The position numbers and the translations under genes are program-made. From Rufibacter psychrotolerans (lineage in GTDB: Bacteria; Bacteroidota; Bacteroidia; Cytophagales; Hymenobacteraceae), in the NCBI RefSeq assembly GCF_016924645.1, contig NZ_JAFFJV010000013.1:62001-126000 (forward strand): DNA of 64,000 nucleotides, in the 5' to 3' direction. Positions 24,826-32,451 of this stretch are shown in pieces. The first letter of the stretch is position 1. Every line of letters starts with the position of its first letter. The notes under the pieces are model-generated. The model saw nothing but the letters and a program-made list of their open reading frames with translations, was not told the DNA's origin and made no database searches.

Positions 24826-25815
24826 TTAAAAGGAGAGCGGTTCCCCTATGCCCAGGGCGCTAAGCTTCCCTCCTATTTTCCCCTCTGCTTCCAGTTGTTT
24901 TATCCAACGGAGCGGTTCTCCCAAAGGCTCATCAGACAAATCGAAGGTGCCGTAGTGCATGGGCACCAGGGTTTTTCCGCCCAGGTCATGGAAAGCCTGT
25001 ACCGCCTCGGCTGGATTGGTGTGGCTGGGCTGCATGATGAAAGCCGGACTGTAGGCCCCGATGCCCAGAATGCAGGTGTCTATTTTCGGGAACAATTGGC
25101 TAATCTCTTTGTAATGCTGATCGTACCCCGAGTCGGCTCCAAAGTAGAGCGTGTGCTCTGGCGTTTGCAGCATAAAACTGCCCCACAGGATTGTGTCATT
25201 GTCGTTCATGCCGCGCTTGTGCCAGTGCAGGGTAGGCAGGTACGTTACCTTTAGCTGGTGCTCCGGTAACTTGTATTGCTGGTACCAACCGGCTTCGTAG
25301 ATGGGCGTATTGGGCAGCCAGGGCTTGATGAGCGTTGCCATTTTCAGGGAGGTAAGCACCGTAAAGGAATGGCTTTCCCGAAGCGTTTTGAGGCTGTTTT
25401 TGTCACAATGGTCAAAATGCCCGTGCGAGAGCAGCACATAGTCAATGTATGGCAGTTCCTCGGGCTTCACCGGGAACGGCACTTTCCGCTTTTTCAACGA
25501 CACGTTGTAGAACAGTGGATCGGTGAGGAACGTAACGCCGCCCAGTCTGATGAAAAACGTGGCGTGCCCCAGCCACACCAGGCCGTCTTGTTTGCTTTGC
25601 AGAAACGGCCTCGGGTCTATCACATGTGGCAACCAGGCATCCTGCTTCTTTTCTTCTTTCTGCGGGTTAGGAGTCACCATCCAGCGCAGGGCAATCAGGA
25701 GGGATCTGTTGGGGTCCTGGAACTCGTTTTTGAACTTGCCCTGGGCAAAGGCGTTGCCCTGCCAACCGGGTTTAATGATGGGAAGCTCTGGATTGCTTAA
25801 TTTCTCGTCTGCCAT
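24826..25815 (-). CDS. MBL-fold metallohydrolase (NAPE-PLD/UlaG-like)
   Basis: 329 residues. The metal-binding motif HGHFDHCD (H131-D137) follows IDYVLLS, with VWLGHATFFIRLGGVTFLTDP upstream forming the first strands, FGADSGY supplying a later aspartate, and VPMHYGTFDLSDEP the last histidine. This arrangement is that of the N-acyl-phosphatidylethanolamine phospholipase D-like and UlaG-like group. No signal peptide is evident. The substrate could be a phosphodiester or lactone; not decidable here. Confidence 0.88.
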   Translation of the reverse strand: MADEKLSNPELPIIKPGWQGNAFAQGKFKNEFQDPNRSLLIALRWMVTPNPQKEEKKQDAWLPHVIDPRPFLQSKQDGLVWLGHATFFIRLGGVTFLTDPLFYNVSLKKRKVPFPVKPEELPYIDYVLLSHGHFDHCDKNSLKTLRESHSFTVLTSLKMATLIKPWLPNTPIYEAGWYQQYKLPEHQLKVTYLPTLHWHKRGMNDNDTILWGSFMLQTPEHTLYFGADSGYDQHYKEISQLFPKIDTCILGIGAYSPAFIMQPSHTNPAEAVQAFHDLGGKTLVPMHYGTFDLSDEPLGEPLRWIKQLEAEGKIGGKLSALGIGEPLSF

Positions 25816-25913
25816 AGGAGGTAACGCACAGGCGCGCTGCGGGAGTCAGGGTTGAAGTTGTAGAATCGTAAACTAAAGAATAGGTCGGGAAGTTGGCCTA
25901 AAAGTTACAAACG

Positions 25914-25943
25914 AAAAAGCCCGACCAAAGAGCCGGGCTTTTT
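25914..25943 (-). terminator. Terminator of the SpmAB gene
   Basis: AAAAAGCCCG and CGGGCTTTTT flank a 10-nt loop, 55 nt beyond the stop on the minus strand. Confidence 0.85.
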
Positions 25944-25997
25944 GCTTGATTCTGTTTTAAGGCCAGTTTTATCAAAGAGGCCTATTTTCAAGTCTGC

Positions 25998-27230
25998 TCA
26001 ATGGAAGAACAGATAAGCCAGCGTGATTGCCGCAATGACCCCGGCCAAATCTGCCAGCAGTCCACACACCAGCGCGTAACGGGTCCTGCGTATACCCACT
26101 GAACCAAAGTACACGGCCAGGATGTAGAAAGTGGTTTCGGTGGACCCCTGGATTGTAGAGGCTACTCTTGCCACAAATGAGTCGGCCCCATAGGTCTGCA
26201 TGGCCTCCACCATCAGGCCCCTGGCTCCGCTACCGCTCAACGGTTTCATAAAGGCAACCGGTAGAGCTGGGACAAAGTCTGTGTTCACACCTAACAGCGC
26301 AAAGAACTGGCCAATTCCGTTAACAATAATATCCAGGGCTCCAGACACCCGGAACACCCCTACGGCCACCAGAATTGCCACTAAATAAGGAATGATGGTG
26401 ATGGCCACCGAGAATCCTTCCTTGGCTCCTTCAATGAATGCCTCATACACATTGACTTTCCTGATGAGTGCCAACCCAATAAAGGAAACAATAATGGTAA
26501 AAAGGATCACATTGCTGGCCACGGTAGAGATAGTCCCAATCTGCTCCTGAGAGATGGTGGAGAAATAATAGATGAGCGCCGCAATCAAGGCAATCAGGGT
26601 GCCCAGGTAGGCAATTACCACTTTGTCAAAAAGGTTGATGCGCTGGTATATGGCCACAGATACCAAACCGGCCAACGTAGAAAAGAAGGTGGCCAGCAGA
26701 ATGGGAATAAAGATATCAGAAGGATCAGCGGCACCCATCTGTGCCCTGAACACCATGATGCTGATAGGGATGATAGTTAACCCCGAGGCATTCAGTACCA
26801 GGAACATAATTTGGGCATTAGAAGCAGTCTCTTTTTCGGGGTTCAGTTCCTGCATCTCTTTCATGGCCTTCAAGCCTAACGGAGTAGCAGCATTGTCCAA
26901 GCCTAGCATGTTGGCCGAGAAGTTCATGAGAATAGACCCGAAAACTGGGTGATTTTTAGGAATCTCAGGAAAAAGCCGATTGAAAAAAGGGCCAACAGCT
27001 TTGGCGAACAAGGCAATAATGCCTCCGCGCTCACCTACTTTCATAAGGCCCAACCATAGTGTCATTACCCCGGTTAAGCCCAGGGAGATTTCAAAACCGG
27101 TTTTGGCATTGTCAAAGGTGCTGGCCACCAGCTTTTGGAAGATCTCAACGTCCTGAAAAAAGATGAGCTTGAAGAGTGCAATGCAGAAGGCAATAATGAA
27201 GAAAGCCGCCCACAAATAATTTAAAACCAT
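25998..27230 (-). CDS. Fused SpmA-SpmB nucleoside-recognition (Gate) membrane protein
   Basis: 410 residues with about 10 membrane segments. The first half carries the SpmA-like Gate signature (GLTGVMTLWLGLMKVGERGG, NMLGLDNAATPLGLKAMKEM) and the second the SpmB-like one (IPYLVAILVAVGVFRVSG, MKPLSGSGARGLMVEAM). In Firmicutes these are separate spore-maturation proteins; the fused form is common in non-sporulating Bacteroidota. Gate domains resemble parts of nucleoside transporters, so transport of a small metabolite is likely. Here it neighbours the D-glutamate-type enzymes, which makes a wall-peptide or amino-acid substrate worth considering. Confidence 0.92.
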   Translation of the reverse strand: MVLNYLWAAFFIIAFCIALFKLIFFQDVEIFQKLVASTFDNAKTGFEISLGLTGVMTLWLGLMKVGERGGIIALFAKAVGPFFNRLFPEIPKNHPVFGSILMNFSANMLGLDNAATPLGLKAMKEMQELNPEKETASNAQIMFLVLNASGLTIIPISIMVFRAQMGAADPSDIFIPILLATFFSTLAGLVSVAIYQRINLFDKVVIAYLGTLIALIAALIYYFSTISQEQIGTISTVASNVILFTIIVSFIGLALIRKVNVYEAFIEGAKEGFSVAITIIPYLVAILVAVGVFRVSGALDIIVNGIGQFFALLGVNTDFVPALPVAFMKPLSGSGARGLMVEAMQTYGADSFVARVASTIQGSTETTFYILAVYFGSVGIRRTRYALVCGLLADLAGVIAAITLAYLFFH

Positions 27231-27286
27231 GTAAAAAGGGTTAGTCTGGTATAGAACGAGCCGGTAAGTTACACAGCCGGAATAAA

Positions 27287-27322
27287 AAAACCGCCGATCT
27301 CTGGGGTGAGACCGGCGGTTTT
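27287..27322 (-). terminator. Terminator after the epimerase gene
   Basis: AAAACCGCCG and CGGCGGTTTT pair around a 16-nt loop, 15 nt beyond the stop of the enolase-superfamily gene on the minus strand. Confidence 0.85.
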
Positions 27323-27336
27323 AGATAGAATTATTT

Positions 27337-28404
27337 TTACAGGCGTACCACCCCCAAACCGGGTTTGCCGTTGGGCCGCATGATGCCGTTCTCCAGGATA
27401 AACCCGCCGGAGACCACGTCTTTGGCTAGGTCCAGGCTGCCGTCCAGGTCAATGTATTTGGTATTGGGGCAGGAAAACGCCGCGTGCAGCGCTGCCGTGA
27501 TACTCACGATGCTCTCGTCATTGCAGCCCCACATCAGGTCGATTCCAGCTTGGCGGGCTACGGTCCCAATCTGCCGACCAGCGTAGACGCCGCCGCACTT
27601 CATAAGCTTAATGTTGTAGATGCCGCAAGCCCTGGGCGATTGTGCCAGTTTGAAGGCATCCACCGGAGACAACAGCGATTCATCAGCGGCCACCAGGTCT
27701 TTAACGGCATCAGGCAGTTCCCGCAGGTCATCTACCACGGGTGCCGGAAGGGGCTGTTCAATCAGTTCTATATCCAGTGCTTGCGCCTGAGTACAGAAAT
27801 TAGCCAGGTCATAAGTGGTCCAGCCTTGGTTCGCATCAATCCGAATGGTGACGTTGTTCCCGTGGGCTTCGCGGAGTTTGATCAAGCGCTCCAGGTCCTG
27901 CTCTACGGTCTCTCCCACTTTCACCTTCAGGTGCGTGAAGCCGCGGCCCACGTATTCTTCGGCCTCAGCCAGGGTTTCCGCTACCGATTTAATCCCGATG
28001 GTGATGGAAGTAGGCAAGGCATCTAGGCGCTGGCCCAGGAACGTGACCAAAGGTACATCCAGGTACTTGGCGAATAAGTCATGCAGGGCGATGTCCAGGG
28101 CGGCCCGGGCGGCGGGGTTGCGGGGCAACCGTAGGGCCAGTTCCTCGCACAACAATTGGAAGCTGCGGAGATCGCGGCCGAGGAGCCATTCCAGGTTCTC
28201 GGGTTGCAGGGCGGCCAGTGTATCAGAGAGCTTCTCTCCTACTACTTCAGCGCTGGGGTTACCAGAACCAATTCCGGTGAGGCCGTTCTCCGCGACAATT
28301 TCCACGATGACGTTCTCCACCGCCGAAACGGTTTTGAAAGCGATGGTATAAGGACGGGTTAACTCTAAATTCTCTTTCCAGACGTTTATTTCTCTGATCT
28401 TCAT
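27337..28404 (-). CDS. Enolase-superfamily dipeptide epimerase / DgcA-like racemase
   Basis: 355 residues with a capping domain (1-125) and a barrel. FTHLKVKVG supplies the K160-x-K162 pair, RIDANQGW the metal ligand D190, ELIEQPLP E216, VAADESLL D241, and NIKLMKCGG the opposite lysine. Substrate-side YIDLDGSLD is typical of L-Ala-D/L-Glu epimerases. Because the gene overlaps a DUF1611 gene by 4 bp, it also matches DgcA, reported to racemise N-acetyl-D-glutamate to N-acetyl-L-glutamate in a pathway with DgcN. Either role implies use of D-glutamate, a peptidoglycan constituent. Confidence 0.9.
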   Translation of the reverse strand: MKIREINVWKENLELTRPYTIAFKTVSAVENVIVEIVAENGLTGIGSGNPSAEVVGEKLSDTLAALQPENLEWLLGRDLRSFQLLCEELALRLPRNPAARAALDIALHDLFAKYLDVPLVTFLGQRLDALPTSITIGIKSVAETLAEAEEYVGRGFTHLKVKVGETVEQDLERLIKLREAHGNNVTIRIDANQGWTTYDLANFCTQAQALDIELIEQPLPAPVVDDLRELPDAVKDLVAADESLLSPVDAFKLAQSPRACGIYNIKLMKCGGVYAGRQIGTVARQAGIDLMWGCNDESIVSITAALHAAFSCPNTKYIDLDGSLDLAKDVVSGGFILENGIMRPNGKPGLGVVRL

Positions 28405-29474
28405 ACGGTGGCGGTCTCGTGCGCTAGTTCCTGCTTTACCAGTTCAATAATTTGGTCTACCCCATCCTCCAAGGGAAGAATCACGGGCAAACCTAGTTCC
28501 TGCTGGTATTGCTGCTGGTAAGTTCTGGCCTCCTCAAGGGTTAAGCCGGCGGTGTTCAAGGTCACGGCAATCACTTTGGAGCCGTAGAGCCTGATCAATT
28601 CTATCTCGGTGGAGATGGGCGGTATCTTGAAGCCGAGTTCCTCGTTGTCGTCATAATACACGCGGGCGGGGGCGTGCTGCAGTACCACGTACTTCATCTG
28701 CCCCGACACCAGATATTCAGAACCACACGGACCGCTGGGGTTGCGCAGGGCGGCCTGGCCTTCCACAAAGAAGACATCGGGTTTGTGCTCTGCGTAGCTT
28801 TCCAAGATGGCGTGCTCCAGTTCGCCGGATACGAAGTCGTTATAGGTAGAGTCCAGGATAAAGCCTTTGCCGCGGCCCTGCATCCAGCCGGTCTGACCGG
28901 TGAAGATCATCTGGGCTTTAAGGCCGGCGCGTTCGGCGGCTTGGGTGAGCAGACGGGTGGTGGTGCGCTTGCCCATGCGTACATCGGTGCCCAGCACGGC
29001 TACGCGCGGCGCCGGGATGTCCTTGATTTTTCCGGTCCAGAAATGGAGCTCGCTTTTGGGTTTGGGTTTGCGCACGTCAATCAATTGCACGCCGTGTTCC
29101 TGGGCCAAAGCCGCCAAGTCAGGCATATCGCTTAGATATTCGTGCAGGCCGCTGACGATGTTCATGCCTTGCTTGATGGCCTCAGAGATGGTCTCCTTCA
29201 TGGAAACCGGCAGTTTCCCGCCCTTCGGGGCGATGCCCACCAGGCAGTATTGGGCCTTTTCGGGGCTGTTTTCCAGAAACTGGGCCAGATCTGCGTACAC
29301 CTGAATGTTGCGGGTTTTACCGTCTACCACTTCCCCGGCGTCCTTCCCCGCCGACACGGTATCAATGACTCCAATAATATTAAATCGTTCGGTGCCCCTG
29401 ATGAGGCCATGCGCCGTTTTGGCGGGGTACTGGTTCAGCAGACCATCGGTGAGAATAATGGCATTTCCGTCCAT
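28401..29474 (-). CDS. DUF1611 protein, DgcN-like D-glutamate N-acetyltransferase candidate
   Basis: 357 residues. The N-terminal half is Rossmann-like (IIGVIDTVSAGKDAGE, YCLVGIAPKGGKLP). The C-terminal half has a P-loop-like AVLGTDVRMGKRTTTRLL (158-176) and VFFVEGQAALRNPSGPCG, the DUF1611 hallmarks. Members named DgcN acetylate D-glutamate using acetyl-CoA; the adjacent enolase-superfamily racemase would then give N-acetyl-L-glutamate. Assignment to this reaction is an inference from family and neighbour; the family fold is clear. Its TGA overlaps the ATG of the next gene (ATGA), indicating translational coupling. Confidence 0.85.
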   Translation of the reverse strand: MDGNAIILTDGLLNQYPAKTAHGLIRGTERFNIIGVIDTVSAGKDAGEVVDGKTRNIQVYADLAQFLENSPEKAQYCLVGIAPKGGKLPVSMKETISEAIKQGMNIVSGLHEYLSDMPDLAALAQEHGVQLIDVRKPKPKSELHFWTGKIKDIPAPRVAVLGTDVRMGKRTTTRLLTQAAERAGLKAQMIFTGQTGWMQGRGKGFILDSTYNDFVSGELEHAILESYAEHKPDVFFVEGQAALRNPSGPCGSEYLVSGQMKYVVLQHAPARVYYDDNEELGFKIPPISTEIELIRLYGSKVIAVTLNTAGLTLEEARTYQQQYQQELGLPVILPLEDGVDQIIELVKQELAHETATV

Positions 29475-29570
29475 TGTTTTGAATGAGTTTGGGAGAAGGT
29501 GAATAGAATAGAAAATAAAGGAATCGTATTGGGGCCGATTTCCAGAAACCAGCCCCGAAACGGTTGTTAT

Positions 29571-31070
29571 TTACAGCACCAGCCCGTGCAGCAGGTCGGG
29601 TTTGGTTTTGCTCAGATCGTACAGATAACCGTTGACGATGGCGTATTTCACCTGGCCATCGGAAGTTTTGAGGGTGAAGTTCGCTCCCCTGCCCAAGCCT
29701 AATTCATGGTTCACTCGGCCCACCGTAGAAACTACGTTCAAGGGAATATACATGGGGTTCACAGAATTGTCGGGCATTTTCTGCAGCCGCACGGTGGTGT
29801 AACCGGCCGCTAGTAATTCCTGCACCCGCTCCGGGGTAAGTGCCTCCAGACCGGCCAGAGGGGTTTCATACACTTTGCCGGGCACCAGCGTGAGGCCTTC
29901 GCCGTTCACCTCTTCATAGCCGTAGAACACGCGCATGTCGCCTATCTCCTCTACTGAGCTGCGGCTGTAATACCCCAGGGGCGAATTGTTGGTGGCTTCG
30001 TTCCGGTTGATTCCTATATCCAGGAGGGTATCGCGGCCCTTTTGTTTGTACCGCACGTCTTTCAACACCAGATCATAGAGGTTTCGCTGGTTCTGCGGAA
30101 TTCTGAAGTAGTCTTTCACCTCGTAATGGGTATACCCCTCCTCGCCAATGATCTGCAGAGCCGATAAGATGGCGGCGAAGTTGATCTGGCGGATGTACTG
30201 TTTCTCGGGATCGCCGGGGAAGCCGCCCGACTCGATCAGGATCAGGCTGGTGCCCCACTTCTGGATGTTGTCCCCGAAGGCGCGGGGCTCGTGCTCGTCT
30301 GAGTACTTGGCCACCTGCCCCGGAATGAACTGCTGCACGCTCTCGTTCAAACCCACAATGGTTTTCATGGCCCGCTCGCGCACCTCGTTCACCGATTGCT
30401 TGTAGTCGTAGGCCGGGGCCAGAAACGAAATGGTCGCCGGCTTCTCCGTGCTGCCCACAGTGTAGTACCGGCTCTGGTCGTGCAGGTTGAACCCGAACTC
30501 GGGCTTAATGCTGTCCCGCAGGCTTTTGAGAAGGCGGGCCTCCGGGCTTTGCAGGCGCAGGGCATCGCGGTTGAGGTCAATGTCCAGATCGTTCCGGCGC
30601 TTGTATTTCTCCGCTCCATCGGGGTTGAGCATGGGAATAAAGTAGAGCGTGTTGTTCTTCAGAATTTCCTGGCGCACCGAGTCCGTGGCATCTGAACCCT
30701 GCAGGTAGTTGAAGATATCAAAAAGCGCCATGGTGGCCGTGGGCTCATCGCCGTGCATCTGCGACCACAGCATGATCTTTTTGGGTCCGGTTCCGGCTTT
30801 CACCAGGTAAATGTCCCGTCCTTCCACTGACTTGCCCGCTACCTGCACCTGGAACAGCGGATTCTGCTTCAGTTTTTCCAAAAGCGGAACAATGTCCTGG
30901 TGCTTGAACCTGCGATGCTTGATGGCGGCCTCCCGGTAGGTGGCGTGCTGATCGAAAAACTGCTTCGCTATTTTAACCGAAGCATCCGGACTTTTAGGGA
31001 TAGGACTGTTCTGGCTATAAGCCCCAAGAAGTGTCATGAAGAAATAAACAGTAATTACAAGTCTGCGCAT
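29571..31070 (-). CDS. Secreted M14 zinc carboxypeptidase
   Basis: 499 residues with a signal peptide (1-19). The zinc motif HGDE (H106, E109) follows MLWSQM, NPDGAEKYKRRN and DLNRD (N167-R168) hold substrate-binding residues, and H197 in FNLHDQSR is the third zinc ligand. LILIESGG supplies the catalytic glutamate region. The last 150 residues are an extra beta-rich domain of unknown use. Peptidoglycan-type peptides or proteins are possible substrates. It stands about 100 nt upstream of the DgcN-like gene, so it could feed amino acids into that pathway. Confidence 0.9.
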   Translation of the reverse strand: MRRLVITVYFFMTLLGAYSQNSPIPKSPDASVKIAKQFFDQHATYREAAIKHRRFKHQDIVPLLEKLKQNPLFQVQVAGKSVEGRDIYLVKAGTGPKKIMLWSQMHGDEPTATMALFDIFNYLQGSDATDSVRQEILKNNTLYFIPMLNPDGAEKYKRRNDLDIDLNRDALRLQSPEARLLKSLRDSIKPEFGFNLHDQSRYYTVGSTEKPATISFLAPAYDYKQSVNEVRERAMKTIVGLNESVQQFIPGQVAKYSDEHEPRAFGDNIQKWGTSLILIESGGFPGDPEKQYIRQINFAAILSALQIIGEEGYTHYEVKDYFRIPQNQRNLYDLVLKDVRYKQKGRDTLLDIGINRNEATNNSPLGYYSRSSVEEIGDMRVFYGYEEVNGEGLTLVPGKVYETPLAGLEALTPERVQELLAAGYTTVRLQKMPDNSVNPMYIPLNVVSTVGRVNHELGLGRGANFTLKTSDGQVKYAIVNGYLYDLSKTKPDLLHGLVL

Positions 31071-31440
31071 TGGACCACAGTTTTAAGCTGTAGATGCCAA
31101 AATTCTCTCCTGAGAAAGCGTTTCGGCAGGTTCATGCGGTCAATGTAAGGACGAAATTCGGGTTACGGAAAAGAAAAAGGCAGAAATTGCTTTCTGCCTC
31201 CAGATTCAACATTTATACAAACTTAAGCCGCTCCAGTGGCATCTAATCAGATGGCTTTCATGTGTTTTGGCGCTAAAATGAGAAAATTAGGCTCTTTTCG
31301 CCAGAACCGTCCAACGCCACAGAGAAGCAAAGGTGGGGGCTTGCCCTTCCCTCTTTCAGCGAAAGTCCTTACGCTGGTGCAAAGTCACTGCAACAAGAAC
31401 CAAGCTGTTTCAAGCCTCTTTACAGAAAAACGTCCCCAAA
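31071..31440. other. Spacer between tsaD and the M14 gene
   Basis: 370 bases. It holds the tsaD terminator (31171-31198) and the expected promoter region of the M14 gene, where no TAnnTTTG box is evident. A short open frame from 31236 on + runs into the tsaD 3' end antisense and has no protein-like composition, so I do not call it. Confidence 0.6.
31171..31198 (-). terminator. tsaD terminator
   Basis: On the minus strand GGCAGAAA, loop GCAA, TTTCTGCC, then a T-rich run form a compact rho-independent hairpin. It lies about 240 nt past the tsaD stop, so some 3' UTR would be transcribed. Confidence 0.7.
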
Positions 31441-32445
31441 TCAGACTTTAAGCCTTGGGTCTGGGCTGGCGTATTGGGTGGTGAACTCGCCGGCCAGGTA
31501 CTTGAAGTGGGCGGCCATGGCAATCATGGCGGCATTGTCGGTGCAGTACTCAAAAGCCGGGATGTACACGTTCCAGCCTCGTTTCTGGGCAAATTCCTGT
31601 AAAGTAGCCCTTAAACCTGAGTTGGCCGATACCCCGCCCGCAATGGCAATTTCCTTGATGCCCTGCTCCTTGGCCGCCAACACCAGTTTCTTCATCAGCG
31701 TCTGGATCAACGCATGCTGGATGCTGGCGCAGATATCCGCGAGGTTGTTTTGCACAAAGTCAGGCTCCGCGGCGGTGTTCTTCTTCACGAAGTTCAGGAT
31801 GGACGTTTTAATGCCGCTGAAAGAATAGTCATAGCCGTCCAGGTTCACGATGGGGAACTGAAAGCGGTTGGGATCTCCGGTGGCAGCCAGTTTGTCCAGC
31901 ATGGGTCCGCCGGGGTACGGCAAGCCCAGCAGTTTGGCTGATTTATCGAAGGCTTCGCCCACGGCGTCATCGGTGGTTTGGCCCAGCACTTCCATGTCCA
32001 GGTGGCTGCGCACCAGCACAATCTGGGTGTGGCCGCCGCTCACCGTGAGGCACAGGAACGGGAAGTTGGGTTTGGGGTCTTCAATGAAATGGGCCAGGAT
32101 GTGGGCCTGCATGTGGTTCACCTCAATGAGCGGCAGATTCAACCCCAGCGCGAAGGATTTGGCGAAGGCGCTGCCCACCAGCAGGGCACCCAAAAGTCCC
32201 GGACCGCGGGTGAAAGCCACCGCATCTAATTGGCTTTTTGCTATATTTGCTTTTTGGAGCGCCTGCGAAACCACGGGTATAATGTTTTGCTGGTGCGCCC
32301 TTGATGCTAACTCAGGCACTACTCCCCCGTATTGCTCATGGATTGCCTGCGTAGCTACAATGTTTGACAGCACGCGGCCGTTCTGAATGACGGAAGCCGA
32401 GGTTTCATCACAGGAAGATTCTATTGCTAAAATTGTAGGGTTCAT
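31441..32445 (-). CDS. tsaD: tRNA N6-adenosine threonylcarbamoyltransferase TsaD
   Basis: 334 residues. Transfers the threonylcarbamoyl group to A37 of ANN-decoding tRNAs, in the TsaBDE complex. ASKHA-fold signatures: ILAIESSCDETSAS at the start, ELASRAHQQNI, metal-binding H111 and H115 in NHMQAH, and the late IAGGVSANSGLR. ATG 32445 gives the canonical N-terminus MNPTILAIESS; the frame is open upstream but unlikely to be used. Its start lies 6 bp from the divergent tamB start, so each promoter must sit inside the other gene. Confidence 0.97.
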   Translation of the reverse strand: MNPTILAIESSCDETSASVIQNGRVLSNIVATQAIHEQYGGVVPELASRAHQQNIIPVVSQALQKANIAKSQLDAVAFTRGPGLLGALLVGSAFAKSFALGLNLPLIEVNHMQAHILAHFIEDPKPNFPFLCLTVSGGHTQIVLVRSHLDMEVLGQTTDDAVGEAFDKSAKLLGLPYPGGPMLDKLAATGDPNRFQFPIVNLDGYDYSFSGIKTSILNFVKKNTAAEPDFVQNNLADICASIQHALIQTLMKKLVLAAKEQGIKEIAIAGGVSANSGLRATLQEFAQKRGWNVYIPAFEYCTDNAAMIAMAAHFKYLAGEFTTQYASPDPRLKV

Positions 32446-32451
32446 AATCCG

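Noticed and set aside
31236..31451. Short + strand frame in the tsaD-M14 spacer
   Set aside because: Low protein-like character; runs antisense into the tsaD end; no promoter or conserved motif.
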